Positions 1 through 10,078 are shown, counted from the first letter of the stretch. The stretch: 64,000 nucleotides of DNA from Methyloversatilis sp. (GCA_017984755.1 JAGNYW010000005.1:88631-152630), one strand, 5' to 3'. Translations and numbers: made by a program. Notes: generated from the sequence alone by a model not told the origin.

Positions 1-184
1 GCTCAACCTGCTCCCCATACCGATGCTGGATGGAGGGCACTTGATGTACTATACGATCGAATTGATCCGGGGCGGTCCGGTGTCCGAAAGGATCATGGAA
101 ATCGGACAGCAGATCGGTCTCGCTTTTCTGCTGATGCTCATGGCATTCGCCTTTTACAACGATATCAATCGCCTTTTCGGTTGA
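1..184 (+). CDS. rseP: RseP site-2 protease, C-terminal end only
   Basis: The reading frame is open from the window edge (first full codon at base 2) to TGA at 182-184, giving about 60 residues. It contains NLLPIPMLDGGH, the third-helix motif of the RseP/site-2 protease family in which the Asp helps bind the catalytic zinc. A hydrophobic segment (LAFLLMLMAFAFY) follows near the end. RseP is an inner-membrane metalloprotease that cuts anti-sigma factor RseA and clears signal peptides. Its place directly before bamA is the usual one in proteobacteria. The N-terminal part lies outside the window. Confidence 0.93.
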   Translation, partial: LNLLPIPMLDGGHLMYYTIELIRGGPVSERIMEIGQQIGLAFLLMLMAFAFYNDINRLFG

Positions 185-202
185 CTGCCCGCTGAATCCC
201 CA

Positions 203-2494
203 ATGCGCAAGTTTCTTGTTCCCGCCCTGTTCGCGGGATTGATGTCAGCCCATGTCTTCGCGTTCGAACCTTTCGTGGTTCGGGACATTCGGGTCGAAGG
301 CATCCAGCGTACCGAAGCCGGTACCGTGTTCAGCTACCTGCCGGTCCGCGTGGGCGAGAGCTTTACCGAAGACAAGGCAGCCGAAGCGATCAAGGCCCTG
401 TTCGCAACGGGTTTCTTCAAGGATGTCCGGGTCGAGGTCGAGGGAGACGTACTCGTCGTGGTCGTCGAAGAACGACCGGCCATCGCCTCGCTCGAATTCG
501 TGGGCATGAAGGAATTCGACAAGGAAACCATCAAGAAGGCGATGCGGGATTTCGGCCTCGCCGAGTCGCGCATTCTCGACCGCGCCGTGCTCGAACGCGC
601 AGAGCAGGAAATGAAGCGTCAGTACCTGACGCGCGGCCTCTATTCGGTCGAGGTCAAGACGACGACGACGCCGCTGGAGCGCAACCGCGTCGCGGTCACC
701 TTCCAGATCGATGAAGGCTCCGCCGCCAAGATCAAGCAGATCAACATCGTCGGCGCGAAGGCGTTTCCGGAAGAGGATCTGCTGGAGCTGCTGAGTCAGA
801 GCACCCGTAACTGGTTGAGCTGGTATTCGAAGAATGACCAGTATTCGCGTCAGAAGCTCAGCGCCGACGTCGAAACGCTGCGCAGTCACTATCTCGACCG
901 GGGATATCTGGAATTCAACGTTGATTCGACGCAGGTTTCGATCACGCCGGACAAGCAGGACATCTACATCACGATCTCCATCACGGAGGGCGAGAAGTAC
1001 ACCGTAGACGGCGTGAAGCTGTCGGGTGACCTCCTGCTGCCGGAAGAAGAATTGCGCAAGCTCGTGAAGCTCGTGCCGGGTGAGGAGTTCTCGCGCAAGA
1101 AACTGACCGAAACGACCAAGGCCATCAGCGACCGGCTGGCCAATGACGGTTATGCCTTTTCCAATGTGAATGCGGTACCGGAGCCTGATCGGGAAAAGCG
1201 TTCCGTGTCGTTCACCGTATTCGTAGATCCGGGTCGTCGCGTGTACGTTCGCCGCATCAACGTGGCGGGAAACAGCAAGACGCGTGACGAGGTGGTGCGT
1301 CGTGAATTCCGGCAGTTCGAGGGTGCCTGGTACGACGGCGAAAAGATCACGCGCTCACGCGCCCGTGTGGACAGGCTGGGGCATTTCGACGGCGTCACGG
1401 TGGAGACACCAGCTGTCCCGGGTACGACCGATCAGGTCGACGTGAACCTGACAGTGAAGGAAAAACCGACCGGCAACCTTGCCTTCGGTGCGGGTTTCTC
1501 GAGCTCGGAAAACCTGATCCTGTCGACCTCCATTTCGCAACAGAACCTGTTCGGCAGCGGCAAGGCCCTGACGCTCAGTCTGAACAGCGGCAGCATCAAC
1601 AAGACCTATTCGCTGTCCTTCACCGACCCGTATTACACGGCAGACGGCATTTCACGTGGTTTCGACGTCTATCTGCGCAACGTTGACCCGTCACGTCTGG
1701 GCATCGGCAACTACCGCACGTCATCCGTCGGCGCGGGCATGCGCTGGGGTTTTCCGATTCGGGAGGATGACCGCATCAACTTCGGTCTTGCAGTCGATCA
1801 GACCACGATCGACGTGTTCGCGAACAGTCCGACCCGTTACACGGATTTCGTGAATGAATTCGGCGACAGCAACACGTCCCTCGTCGGCACGATAGGCTGG
1901 GCGCGTGACACCAGGGACAGCTTCGTCTATCCGACGACCGGTGGCACGCAGCGCGTGAACGTCGAAGTATCCCTTCCTCCGGGTTCGCTGCGTTACTACA
2001 AGGCGTCGTACCAGCAGCAGCAATACATCCCGCTGTTCTGGGACTTCGTGATCGCGCTGAATGGTGAAGTCGGCTACGGCGATGGTTACAACGACAAGCC
2101 GCTGCCGTTCTACAAGAACTACTACGCAGGCGGTATCGGTTCCGTCCGGGGTTTCGAGACATCGTCGCTGGGTGAGCGCGACGTCGATGCGAACGGTAAC
2201 GTGCTGCGGACGACCATTGGCGGCAATCGTCGTCTGGTCGGCAATGCTGAGGTCCTGTTCCCGCTGCCCGGTACGCAGGACAAGACGCTCCGTCTCGGTA
2301 CATTCATTGACGCAGGACAGGTCTGGAGCTCCGGAGACACGCTCAATCTGGGCGATCTGCGATATAGTGCCGGCGTTTCGGTGTCGTGGAGTTCGCCCAT
2401 GGGGCCGCTCAAATTCAGCATAGCGCAGCCGCTGAACAAGGAACCCCTGGACCGCCTTCAAAAATTCCAGTTCCAGCTGGGCAGTACATTCTGA
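203..2494 (+). CDS. bamA: Outer membrane protein assembly factor BamA
   Basis: BamA (Omp85) is the barrel component of the BAM complex, which inserts beta-barrel proteins into the outer membrane. The 763-residue product starts with a signal peptide (about 1-20, cut after HVFA). Five POTRA-like modules fill roughly 21-420, and a C-terminal barrel follows. The conserved loop-6 motif VRGF is at residues 648-651, and the chain ends in Phe, as expected for a BAM substrate and component. Length is normal for the family. It sits 18 nt after rseP and 32 nt before ompH, the standard envelope biogenesis order. Confidence 0.98.
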   Translation: MRKFLVPALFAGLMSAHVFAFEPFVVRDIRVEGIQRTEAGTVFSYLPVRVGESFTEDKAAEAIKALFATGFFKDVRVEVEGDVLVVVVEERPAIASLEFVGMKEFDKETIKKAMRDFGLAESRILDRAVLERAEQEMKRQYLTRGLYSVEVKTTTTPLERNRVAVTFQIDEGSAAKIKQINIVGAKAFPEEDLLELLSQSTRNWLSWYSKNDQYSRQKLSADVETLRSHYLDRGYLEFNVDSTQVSITPDKQDIYITISITEGEKYTVDGVKLSGDLLLPEEELRKLVKLVPGEEFSRKKLTETTKAISDRLANDGYAFSNVNAVPEPDREKRSVSFTVFVDPGRRVYVRRINVAGNSKTRDEVVRREFRQFEGAWYDGEKITRSRARVDRLGHFDGVTVETPAVPGTTDQVDVNLTVKEKPTGNLAFGAGFSSSENLILSTSISQQNLFGSGKALTLSLNSGSINKTYSLSFTDPYYTADGISRGFDVYLRNVDPSRLGIGNYRTSSVGAGMRWGFPIREDDRINFGLAVDQTTIDVFANSPTRYTDFVNEFGDSNTSLVGTIGWARDTRDSFVYPTTGGTQRVNVEVSLPPGSLRYYKASYQQQQYIPLFWDFVIALNGEVGYGDGYNDKPLPFYKNYYAGGIGSVRGFETSSLGERDVDANGNVLRTTIGGNRRLVGNAEVLFPLPGTQDKTLRLGTFIDAGQVWSSGDTLNLGDLRYSAGVSVSWSSPMGPLKFSIAQPLNKEPLDRLQKFQFQLGSTF

Positions 2495-2526
2495 CCCCCG
2501 AAACACCCGGAAAGAACAGGTCACGT

Positions 2527-3048
2527 ATGTCTTCACGTTTCGCCGCCATCGTATTGATTTCCATAGCGATGTTGGGCGTCGCGATACCGTCGCGTGCAGA
2601 GACCGATGTCAAGATCGGCTTCGTGGATACCGAGCGCATCCTGCGCGAGGCCGCGCCTGCGGTACGCGCCCAGAAGAAGCTCGAGAAAGAGTTCGAGAAG
2701 CGCAGTCAGGAGCTCGAAAAGCTGGCCAAGCAGCTGCAGTCGATGCAGCAGACCATGGAAAAGAATTCGGTGACGCTGTCGGACAGCGAGCGGCGCACCA
2801 AGGAGCGCGAATTCAGCGAGCTCACGCGCGACATGCAGCGTCGCGAACGCGAGTACCGCGAAGATCTGAACCAGCGCCGCAATGAAGAACTTGCGGGCGT
2901 GCTTGATCGTGCGAACAAGGCGATCAAGGTGATTGCCGAAGCTGAAAAGTACGACATCATCTTTCAGGAAGTGGTGTATCGCAGCCAGCGGATCGACATC
3001 ACCGAAAAGGTGCTGAAGGCGCTGGCGGAACCGCCAGCAACGAAATAA
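2527..3048 (+). CDS. skp: OmpH/Skp family periplasmic chaperone
   Basis: Skp (OmpH) is a trimeric periplasmic holdase that carries unfolded outer-membrane proteins to BAM. The start at 2527 gives 173 residues beginning with a clean signal peptide (about 1-24, ending SRAE). The frame is open further upstream into bamA, but that extension has no signal peptide and is rejected. After the mature N-terminus (VKIGFVDTERIL, typical of the family) the protein is a charged, Lys/Glu/Arg-rich helical region (about 50-120) that fits the coiled-coil tentacles of Skp. The gene lies between bamA and lpxD, its normal position. Confidence 0.95.
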   Translation: MSSRFAAIVLISIAMLGVAIPSRAETDVKIGFVDTERILREAAPAVRAQKKLEKEFEKRSQELEKLAKQLQSMQQTMEKNSVTLSDSERRTKEREFSELTRDMQRREREYREDLNQRRNEELAGVLDRANKAIKVIAEAEKYDIIFQEVVYRSQRIDITEKVLKALAEPPATK

Positions 3049-3053
3049 GACGC

Positions 3054-4094
3054 ATGCCAGCCAGACTAGGCGACGTCGTAGCGCAGCTTGGCGGGGAACT
3101 GCACGGTGACCCCGATTGCGTCATCGAACAGGTTGCTTCGCTCGAAGCAGCGGGCCGGCAGCACATCGCATTCATGTCCGGGCCTAAGTACCGAAAGGCG
3201 CTGGACCAGAGTCTTGCGGGGGTTGTCATCGTGTCGCCTGTCGATGGCACAGGGCTGGTGCGGTTTCACATCCGCGTCCGCAATCCTTCGCTCTACTTTG
3301 CGCGTGTCGCGCAACTCCTCAACCCCGAGCCAATCTTCGTTCCAGGCATACAGTCTGGTGCGATGGTTGCCCCAGACGCAGTCATCGACCCATCCGCCCA
3401 CATTGCAGCAGGCGCCGTCGTCGGTGCACGCGTACGCATAGGTGCAGCGTCCGTGATCGGCGCGGGTTCCGTCGTGGGCGATGATTGCGTGATCGGTGCG
3501 GCCACGCGGCTGCATGCGCGGGTGACGCTCTACGCGAGCTGTGTCGTCGGTGATCGCTGCGTGCTGCACTCCGGTTCGGTGATCGGTGCCGACGGCTTCG
3601 GTTTCGCCCGCGAGGCTGACGCGAGCTGGGTGAAGATTCCCCAGATCGGTCGTGTTCTGATCGGCAATGACGTGGAGGTCGGCGCCAACACCACGATAGA
3701 CCGGGGAGCGCTCGACGATACCGTGATCGGCAATGGCGTTAAGCTCGACAATCTCATCCAGATCGCGCACAACGTACACGTCGGCGAACACACGGCGATG
3801 GCGGCATGCACCGGCGTGGCGGGCAGCACGCACATCGGCAGCCGCTGCATGATCGGCGGTTCGGTGAACATCATGGGCCACAGCGAAATTGCCGACGATG
3901 TGATCGTGTCCGCTGTGACCTTCGTCAGCAAGTCCATCACCGAAGCAGGCGTATACACGGGCTCCCTGCCATCGATGGAACATCGCGAGTGGTCCCGCAA
4001 TTTCGCGCGCATCCGGCAACTCGATTCGATGGCCGACCGACTGCGCTCACTCGAGCGCCTAGTGGCCTCTCAGCAAAGCATCAAGGAAGACTGA
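3054..4094 (+). CDS. lpxD: UDP-3-O-(3-hydroxyacyl)glucosamine N-acyltransferase LpxD
   Basis: LpxD adds the second acyl chain (N-linked, from acyl-ACP) in lipid A synthesis and acts in the cytoplasm as a homotrimer. The 346 residues carry an N-terminal uridine-binding domain (about 1-100) followed by hexapeptide repeats of a left-handed beta helix. The catalytic His falls at residue 239 in [10 protein letters not shown], the same number as in E. coli LpxD. The start follows ompH by 5 nt. fabZ begins 1 nt after the stop, so the genes are surely co-transcribed. Confidence 0.97.
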   Translation: MPARLGDVVAQLGGELHGDPDCVIEQVASLEAAGRQHIAFMSGPKYRKALDQSLAGVVIVSPVDGTGLVRFHIRVRNPSLYFARVAQLLNPEPIFVPGIQSGAMVAPDAVIDPSAHIAAGAVVGARVRIGAASVIGAGSVVGDDCVIGAATRLHARVTLYASCVVGDRCVLHSGSVIGADGFGFAREADASWVKIPQIGRVLIGNDVEVGANTTIDRGALDDTVIGNGVKLDNLIQIAHNVHVGEHTAMAACTGVAGSTHIGSRCMIGGSVNIMGHSEIADDVIVSAVTFVSKSITEAGVYTGSLPSMEHREWSRNFARIRQLDSMADRLRSLERLVASQQSIKED

Positions 4095-4095
4095 C

Positions 4096-4539
4096 TTGAA
4101 ATCCATGGACATTCACGCGGTGCTGAAGTCGCTGCCGCACCGCTTTCCCTTCCTGCTGGTCGACCGCGTGCTTGACGTCGAAGCAGGCAAGCACATCCGC
4201 GCGCTGAAGAACGTCACCATCAACGAACCATTCTTTCCGGGACACTTCCCCAACCATCCGGTGATGCCGGGTGTGCTCATCATCGAAGCACTCGCCCAGG
4301 CGGCGGCCATCCTGTCCTTCGAAACGCTGGGGACGACGCCCGACGCTGATTCGGTCTATTACCTCTGCGGCGTCGACAACACCCGCTTCAAGAAGCCGGT
4401 CATGGCGGGTGACCAGCTCATTCTGGAAGTGGATCTGATCCGTCATTCGCGTGGCATCTGGAAGTACAGTGCGCGAGCGAAGGTGGACGGAGGCGTCGTC
4501 ACCGAGTGCGAACTGCTGTGTGCGGTTCGCCCCTCCTGA
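4096..4539 (+). CDS. fabZ: 3-hydroxyacyl-ACP dehydratase FabZ
   Basis: FabZ dehydrates 3-hydroxyacyl-ACP in fatty acid elongation and competes with LpxA/LpxD for hydroxyacyl-ACP. The hot-dog fold motif [11 protein letters not shown] places the catalytic His at residue 50, with the catalytic Glu at 64 in IEALAQ. I chose the TTG at 4096 because an AGGA-type ribosome site at 4084-4090 is spaced well for it. The ATG at 4105 would remove three residues and leave a long spacer, but cannot be excluded. The stop overlaps the lpxA start (ATGA). Confidence 0.96.
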   Translation: MKSMDIHAVLKSLPHRFPFLLVDRVLDVEAGKHIRALKNVTINEPFFPGHFPNHPVMPGVLIIEALAQAAAILSFETLGTTPDADSVYYLCGVDNTRFKKPVMAGDQLILEVDLIRHSRGIWKYSARAKVDGGVVTECELLCAVRPS

Positions 4540-5318
4540 TGGCTGCCGTCATTCACCCCACTGCGATCGTCGATCCGGCAGCGCGTCTGGCGGAGGGTGT
4601 CGAGATCGGCGCCTACAGCGTGGTCGGTGCCAATGTGGAGATCGGCGAGGGCACGCGCGTCCACCCACACGTGGTGATCGCCGGTCATACGCGCATCGGG
4701 CGTGACAACGAGATTCATCCGTTCTGTTCGATCGGCGGCACACCGCAGGACAAGAAATACGCCGGCGAGCCGACATTGCTCGAAATCGGCGATCGAAATA
4801 CCTTGCGCGAGTACGTCACGATGAACTGCGGTACCGCGCAGGACACGGGCGTGACGCGCGTCGGCAACGACAACTGGATCATGGCCTACGTCCATGTCGC
4901 GCACGACTGCCGGGTCGGCAGCCATACCATCATGGCGAACAACACCGCGCTTGCCGGCCATGTGCATGTCGGTGACTGGGCCATTCTCGGCGGCTTCACC
5001 GGTGTTCACCAGTTCGTGCGAGTCGGTGCGCACAGTTTCTGCGGCGTTCATTCAAGCGTGCTGCAGGATGTGCCGCCCTTCGTGCTCGCCAATGGCGTTC
5101 CCGCAGCGCCGCACGGCATCAACAGCGAAGGTCTGCGTCGCCGCGGCTACAGTGCAGAGGCGATCGCTGCGATCAAGCGCGCCTACAAGACGCTCTACCG
5201 CGAAGGACTCAGCCTCGAAGATGCCAAGGCGGCTATCGCCGAAGCCGCCGGAACGACGGCCGAAGTGTCACTGCTGTCAGATTTTCTCGCTGCGGGCGGG
5301 CGCGGCATCATCCGGTAA
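4539..5318 (+). CDS. lpxA: UDP-N-acetylglucosamine acyltransferase LpxA
   Basis: LpxA catalyses the first step of lipid A synthesis, O-acylation of UDP-GlcNAc. The ATG at 4539 overlaps the fabZ stop by one base and gives 259 residues, the usual length. The frame is open a further 11 codons upstream inside fabZ, but that extension is not needed. Left-handed beta-helix hexapeptide repeats run from residue 5 to about 190 (for example [14 protein letters not shown]). The catalytic His is at about 122 in [12 protein letters not shown] helical C-terminal domain follows. The stop overlaps the lpxB start. Confidence 0.97.
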   Translation: MAAVIHPTAIVDPAARLAEGVEIGAYSVVGANVEIGEGTRVHPHVVIAGHTRIGRDNEIHPFCSIGGTPQDKKYAGEPTLLEIGDRNTLREYVTMNCGTAQDTGVTRVGNDNWIMAYVHVAHDCRVGSHTIMANNTALAGHVHVGDWAILGGFTGVHQFVRVGAHSFCGVHSSVLQDVPPFVLANGVPAAPHGINSEGLRRRGYSAEAIAAIKRAYKTLYREGLSLEDAKAAIAEAAGTTAEVSLLSDFLAAGGRGIIR

Positions 5319-6475
5319 TGTCTGCCCGCATCACGGTGGCCATGGTTGCAGGCGAGGCATCGGGTGATCAACTCGCCGCGCACCTGATCAAGGCACTGCG
5401 CGACGTCAGACCGGACATCGATTTCGTCGGCATCGGCGGTCCGCGCATGGCGTCGGCCGGCTTCGACGCATGGTGGCCCGCAGAAAAGCTTTCGGTACGC
5501 GGCTATTTCGAGGTGCTGCGGCACTATCGCGAACTGTCGGGCATCCGCAGCGCGCTGCTGCAGCGTCTGCTGGCGCGTCGTCCAGCCGCCTTCATTGGCG
5601 TCGATGCACCGGATTTCAATCTCTGGCTCGAGCGCCGACTGCGTAACGCCGATGTCCCGGCAATCCACTACGTCAGTCCGTCGATCTGGGCCTGGCGCGG
5701 TGGGCGCATCAAGGGCATCGCGCGCAGTGTGTCGCGCATGCTCTGCCTGTTTCCGTTCGAACCTGCGCTCTACGAAAAGGCCGGTGTGCCGGTGAGTTAC
5801 GTCGGTCATCCCTTTGCCGACGAAATTTCTCCGGCGCCGCAGCGCATGGCTGCACGCGAACGTCTGGCCATCCAGCGCGATGCGCAGATCGTGGCGCTGC
5901 TGCCGGGCAGCCGGCAGTCGGAACTGCGCTGCAACGCGGGCGCGTGGATCAATGCGGCGCGCATCCTGCTCGATCGCAATCCCGAACTTCGCTTCCTGGT
6001 GCCACTGACCACGCGTGAAACGCGGGCGTTGTTCGAGCATGCCCTGTGGGAGAACAAGGCGACCGATCTGCCGATCTCGATACTGTTTGGTCATGCGCGC
6101 GATGCGCTGATGGCCTGCGATGCGGCGCTGGTGGCAAGCGGAACGGCCACGCTGGAGGCCGCACTGTGCCGCGCGCCGCATGTGATGGCCTATCGCATGC
6201 ACCCGCTCACCTGGCAGATCATGAAGAGAATGGCCTATCAGCCGTGGGGCAGTCTGCCCAACATCCTGGCCGGTCGATTCGTGGTGCCCGAACTGCTGCA
6301 GGGTGATGCGAGCCCGGAAAAGCTGGCCGACGCGATCGATACATTGCTGGGCGACAGTGCCGCACGCGATGCACAGATCACCGAATTCGAGCGCATTCAC
6401 CTGACGCTGCGTCAGGGCACGGCAGCTCGGGCGGCGGCCGCAATCCTGCCTTACCTGCCGCAGGCATCGACGTGA
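5318..6475 (+). CDS. lpxB: Lipid A disaccharide synthase LpxB
   Basis: LpxB (GT19 family) joins UDP-2,3-diacylglucosamine and lipid X to form the lipid A disaccharide at the inner membrane face. The 385 residues start with the family signature [13 protein letters not shown] (residues 8-20). [19 protein letters not shown] and [10 protein letters not shown], both typical of LpxB, follow. Its start overlaps the lpxA stop by one base and its own stop overlaps the GTG of rnhB by 4 nt, so translation of the block is coupled throughout. Confidence 0.97.
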   Translation: MSARITVAMVAGEASGDQLAAHLIKALRDVRPDIDFVGIGGPRMASAGFDAWWPAEKLSVRGYFEVLRHYRELSGIRSALLQRLLARRPAAFIGVDAPDFNLWLERRLRNADVPAIHYVSPSIWAWRGGRIKGIARSVSRMLCLFPFEPALYEKAGVPVSYVGHPFADEISPAPQRMAARERLAIQRDAQIVALLPGSRQSELRCNAGAWINAARILLDRNPELRFLVPLTTRETRALFEHALWENKATDLPISILFGHARDALMACDAALVASGTATLEAALCRAPHVMAYRMHPLTWQIMKRMAYQPWGSLPNILAGRFVVPELLQGDASPEKLADAIDTLLGDSAARDAQITEFERIHLTLRQGTAARAAAAILPYLPQAST

Positions 6476-7050
6476 TCGCGGGTGTCGACGAAGCTGGACG
6501 CGGCCCGCTGTGCGGGCCGGTCTATGCCGCAGCGGTCATCCTCGATCCGGCCCGCCCGATCGCCGGACTGAACGACTCGAAGAAACTGTCGGAAAAGAAG
6601 CGCGAGGCGCTGGCCCCCCTGATCCGCGAGCGTGCGGTTGCGTGGGCGATCGGCATCGCGAGCGTCGACGACATCGATCGGCTCAACATCCTGCATGCCA
6701 GCATGCTGGCGATGCGCAGGGCCATCGAAGGCCTGCGAGTGGTCCCGCTGGAGGTGCTGATCGACGGCAACCGGATGCCGACGGGGCTTGCCATGCCGGC
6801 TCGCGCCATCGTCGGCGGGGATGCGCTGGAACAGGCCATTTCCGCTGCATCCATACTGGCAAAGACCGACCGCGACCACGAAATGCTGCGTCTGGCGGTA
6901 CAGTACCCGCAGTACGGCATCGCGCGGCACAAGGGCTATCCGACGCCGGAACATCTTGCCGCCTTGCGCGAGCACGGTCCATCGCCCATCCACCGCCGCA
7001 GTTTTGCGCCGGTGGCGCAGTCGCTGCTGGATTTCGGTGACATGCGATGA
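6472..7050 (+). CDS. rnhB: Ribonuclease HII
   Basis: RNase HII removes ribonucleotides and RNA from RNA/DNA hybrids. The 192-residue product opens with [15 protein letters not shown], which holds the first two metal-binding acidic residues (Asp6, Glu7). The GNRMP and AKTDRDHEM segments typical of the family lie further on, the second with a conserved Asp. The start is GTG at 6472, inside the last codons of lpxB. This lpxB-rnhB order is widespread in proteobacteria. Confidence 0.96.
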   Translation: MIAGVDEAGRGPLCGPVYAAAVILDPARPIAGLNDSKKLSEKKREALAPLIRERAVAWAIGIASVDDIDRLNILHASMLAMRRAIEGLRVVPLEVLIDGNRMPTGLAMPARAIVGGDALEQAISAASILAKTDRDHEMLRLAVQYPQYGIARHKGYPTPEHLAALREHGPSPIHRRSFAPVAQSLLDFGDMR

Positions 7051-7418
7051 AGCTTTTCATGCTTTTCGGACGACACGGTGCGGCGTTGCAGCTCGCGCGT
7101 TTTCTCTTGTCACTGCTGCTGTTCAGCCAGTTCGCGGCAGCGTCGGCATCGCACGGCCTGTCGGACGGCAGCGGCCTCGTGACCGTATGCACCACGACGG
7201 GCATCAAGTACGTCAAGGCACCGGATCGTTACGATGCCCGCGTACCGGAGCCGGACGCCCAGGCCGACCACTGCGTGCTGTGCATGCTGCCGCCCCTGCC
7301 GTCACGTGATACAGCTCTTCGGTGCATACATGACGGTGCAGCAGCGTTCTCACGCCCGGCGGCACAGTGGCCTGGGCGAGACTTTGCGCGCGCCCGCCGT
7401 GCCATGATGGATGCATGA
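7047..7418 (+). pseudogene. DUF2946-like exported protein, 3' end lost
   Basis: The ATG overlaps the rnhB stop (ATGA). Residues 1-33 form a signal or membrane segment (FLLSLLLFSQFAAASA). VTVCTTTGIKYV and then HCVLC at 75-79 match the pattern of DUF2946 proteins, small exported Cys/His proteins of unknown role often found near copper genes. After about residue 83 the frame only reads the antisense of the facing cupin gene, so the last 39 or so residues are foreign and the normal C-terminal part of the family is missing. I read it as a gene truncated by a deletion whose other end cut the cupin gene. The family call rests on remembered motifs. Confidence 0.55.
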
Positions 7419-7482
7419 GTTCGCGGATTTCCGAACCGTCGAGCGTGATGTACGCGGGAATGTCCCGATGCGCGGTCTTCAT
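7213..7482 (-). pseudogene. Small cupin protein, 3' end lost
   Basis: The ATG at 7482 overlaps the modC stop (ATGA), so it is the last gene of the mod operon. Residues 1-63 are a good cupin first half: SEIRELMHP and PPGVRTLLHRH...EELYHVTAG supply the first metal motif (His49, His51, Glu55/56, Gly63). From about residue 64 the frame runs through the antisense of the facing DUF2946-like gene. The second cupin motif (the other metal His) is absent. Intact members are about 115-120 residues, against 89 here, of which about 27 are junk. A functional metal-binding cupin is therefore unlikely. Confidence 0.7.
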
Positions 7483-8582
7483 CGTGTGATCGTACTCCGG
7501 TCGTCTTCGTGCAGCGGCACGATGTCGGCGCTGCGCAGGCAGATGACGATCGCGTGCCCCGGTCGGACCTCGTAGCGACGTACCGCGCGCGTCGGCAGAC
7601 GCAACTGCAGCAGTGCGCCGGACACGCCTTCCGGTGCCACATGCACCACCGCCTCGCCGCCGAGTTCGATCACTTCGCATACGCGTGCGGGAACCGGGTT
7701 TTCGAGGTGACTGGTCCACGGCTTGTCAGGCCGCGCGAGCAGCACGTTCGACGGCAGTACGGCCCAGCGCAGCGGCCCGGGCGTGCGGCCTTCGGGTAAC
7801 CCGGTGACGCACAGCACATGCGGCCCCCAGCGCATCAGCCAGTGATCTTCGCTGCGTCCTTCCAGCTGGCCGGTGAAAACATTGGGGATGTCGAGCAGGC
7901 GCGCCGACTGTTCGCAGCACGGGCGCGTCAGCACGTCCGGAGTCGGGCCGGACTGCAGCAGCCTGCCATGGCGCACCAGGTAGAGATGGCTGGCCAGCTG
8001 CGCCGCCTCGTCGAGATCGTGCGTGACCAGAACGATGGTGTTCTGCAATTGTTCGTGCAGGCGCCGCAGTTCGACATACAGGCGCTTGCGGGTGCTGCGG
8101 TCGACGGCGGAAAACGGTTCGTCCAGCAGCAGCACCGCAGGCCGCCGCGCGATCGCGCGCGCGAGGGCGACGCGCTGGCGCTGGCCGCCGGACAGTTCGT
8201 GCGGATGTCGCGACTCCAGGCCGCCGACATGTGCCTGCCGGATCGATTCCCCTGCACGTTCCCTTCGCTGGTCCGACGGGAGATGAATGAGCGCGGTTTC
8301 GACGTTGCGCAATACGCTCAGATGCGGAAACAGTCCGTAATGTTGCGGTACCAGACCGATCGATCGATCGCGCGTCGGCACATGCCGATCTGCATCGTCC
8401 CAGATCCGGTCGCCGAGCCGGATGTCCGCAGCATCGAGTTTCAGCAGACCCGCAATGGCTCGAAGGATCGATGTCTTGCCGCTGCCGGACGGACCGAGCA
8501 GCGCGCTGATGCGCCCGGCAGGCAGTTCAGCCCGGAAGTCGAGCGGCGGACCGCCGTGGCGCAGATCGAGCGCGAGATTCAT
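7479..8582 (-). CDS. modC: Molybdate ABC transporter ATP-binding protein ModC
   Basis: ModC powers molybdate import with ModA and ModB. The 367 residues show Walker A GPSGSGKT (30-37), signature LSGGQ (130-134) and Walker B LLLDEP (151-156). They are followed by a C-terminal domain (about 290-355) that fits the molybdate-binding TOBE/Mop fold of ModC. Length is normal. The start overlaps the modB stop by 4 nt and the stop overlaps the cupin ATG, so modA-modB-modC-cupin is translationally linked. Confidence 0.94.
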   Translation of the reverse strand: MNLALDLRHGGPPLDFRAELPAGRISALLGPSGSGKTSILRAIAGLLKLDAADIRLGDRIWDDADRHVPTRDRSIGLVPQHYGLFPHLSVLRNVETALIHLPSDQRRERAGESIRQAHVGGLESRHPHELSGGQRQRVALARAIARRPAVLLLDEPFSAVDRSTRKRLYVELRRLHEQLQNTIVLVTHDLDEAAQLASHLYLVRHGRLLQSGPTPDVLTRPCCEQSARLLDIPNVFTGQLEGRSEDHWLMRWGPHVLCVTGLPEGRTPGPLRWAVLPSNVLLARPDKPWTSHLENPVPARVCEVIELGGEAVVHVAPEGVSGALLQLRLPTRAVRRYEVRPGHAIVICLRSADIVPLHEDDRSTITR

Positions 8583-9256
8583 GACGCTCGCCGGCGGCGC
8601 ATCAGACGTTCGACCAGTCCGTAGCTGATGGCGATGGTGACCAGCGATACCAGCAGCAGCAGCGCGGCCATCGCGCCGGCCGAGGCGTGATCGAAGGCCT
8701 GCGAGCGGTCATAGATAGAAATGGCGACGGTCTGCGTCTCACCCGGAATATTGCCGCCAACCATCAGTACCACGCCGAATTCACCCAGCGTGTGCGCAAA
8801 CGTGAGAACGCAGGCGGACAGGATGCCCGGCCAGGCGAGCGGCAGTTCGATGCGCTGCATAGCCTGCCTGAAAGTCAGCCCGCAACACTGCGCCGCTTCG
8901 CGGATTTCCGGGTCGATCGCCTCGAACGCGCGCTGAACCGGCTGCACGGCGAACGGAATGTTTACCACGACCGAAGCCGCCACCAGACCGCCGAAGCTGA
9001 ACGCCAGCGTATGACCGATCAGGGACTCCACCAGGCGGCCGAGCGCCGTCTGGTTGCCCATGGCCAGCAGCATGTAGTAGCCGACCACGGTGGGCGGCAA
9101 TACCAGCGGCAGGGCAAGCAGACCTTCGATCCAGGGCTTGGCGCTCACCCGCGTGACGGCCAGCCAGCGCCCGAGAAGGATGGCCAGCGGGATTAGGATG
9201 ACCAGCGTGACCAGCGCAAGCTTCGCCGACAGCGCAATGGCGGTCCAGTCCATCAT
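8579..9256 (-). CDS. modB: Molybdate ABC transporter permease ModB
   Basis: Inner-membrane permease of the molybdate importer. I place the start at the first of two tandem ATGs (9256), which overlaps the modA stop as ATGA. The frame is open far upstream inside modA but that part is not ModB-like. The 225 residues contain five or so hydrophobic helices. The EAA-type coupling loop that docks on ModC is seen in EIREAAQCCGLTFRQAM...LPLAWPGI (about 140-170). TLGEFGVVLMVGGNIPGET is highly typical of ModB. Confidence 0.95.
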   Translation of the reverse strand: MMDWTAIALSAKLALVTLVILIPLAILLGRWLAVTRVSAKPWIEGLLALPLVLPPTVVGYYMLLAMGNQTALGRLVESLIGHTLAFSFGGLVAASVVVNIPFAVQPVQRAFEAIDPEIREAAQCCGLTFRQAMQRIELPLAWPGILSACVLTFAHTLGEFGVVLMVGGNIPGETQTVAISIYDRSQAFDHASAGAMAALLLLVSLVTIAISYGLVERLMRRRRAS

Positions 9257-10035
9257 CGGGCACCATCGTCCGGCAGCACGAAGCCGTTGCGCGACAGGAT
9301 TTCGCGTGCGGCAGACTGCTGCAGATAGCCGTGGAATGCACGTGCCGTCGCGCCGGCATCGCGCAGCAGCACCATGCGCTGGCGCAGGGGCTCGTCGGCA
9401 TGCCATTCGGGCGGTATGGGCGCAAAGCTGCCGAGACGTGCGACTTCGGGCGCCTTCGACAGGGACAGTGGCACGATACCGCCCTGGCTCGACCCGGACG
9501 CCGCGAATTGCATGGCCTGGGCGGCGTTCTCGCCGAATACCAGCCGCGCTTCGATGGCCGTCCAGAGACCGGCATGCCTGAGCACAGCGCGCGCGGCGCG
9601 GCCGTAGGGTGCATGGTCGGGGTTGGCGATGGCAAAACGACGCAGCCGGCCGTCTTCGAGCGCGGCCTTCAGGTCGGTCAGTGCGCTGTCGGGGGAAAGC
9701 GGCGAGCCTTTGGGCGCAAACAGCACCAGCCGTCCGGTGGCGTAAAGCACGCCGCGATCCACGGTCAGCTTCCTGTCGGCCAGCCGGAAGATGAATTGCT
9801 CGTCGGCGGAAAGAAACAGTTCGAACGGCGCGCCCTGTTCGATCTGCTGCGTGAAATTGCCGGACGATCCGAAACTCAGCCGGATCTTCCGCCCGGTGTC
9901 CCGGGTGAAGCGCTGCGCGACCTCGGCCAATGCGAATTTGAGATCGGCCGCCGCTGCCACGACCGGCACATCACCCGCCTGTGCGCCGAAGGACGTCGAT
10001 AGCAGGCACAGCAGGGAAAGGATCAGCAGGCGCAT
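9253..10035 (-). CDS. modA: Molybdate-binding periplasmic protein ModA
   Basis: Substrate-binding protein that delivers molybdate or tungstate to ModBC. With the start at 10035 the product has 260 residues and a clear signal peptide (about 1-20, ending GAQAGD). The mature part begins VPVVAAAADLKFALAEVA and continues with SFGSSGNFTQQIEQGAPFEL, where the Ser residues typical of oxyanion binding sit. The next gene, modB, overlaps its stop. Upstream modE ends 43 nt before the start, on the same strand. Confidence 0.93.
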   Translation of the reverse strand: MRLLILSLLCLLSTSFGAQAGDVPVVAAAADLKFALAEVAQRFTRDTGRKIRLSFGSSGNFTQQIEQGAPFELFLSADEQFIFRLADRKLTVDRGVLYATGRLVLFAPKGSPLSPDSALTDLKAALEDGRLRRFAIANPDHAPYGRAARAVLRHAGLWTAIEARLVFGENAAQAMQFAASGSSQGGIVPLSLSKAPEVARLGSFAPIPPEWHADEPLRQRMVLLRDAGATARAFHGYLQQSAAREILSRNGFVLPDDGAR

Positions 10036-10078
10036 GGAAGACAGGATCGCGTTCGGACCCGCAGGATATAACGCCGCT

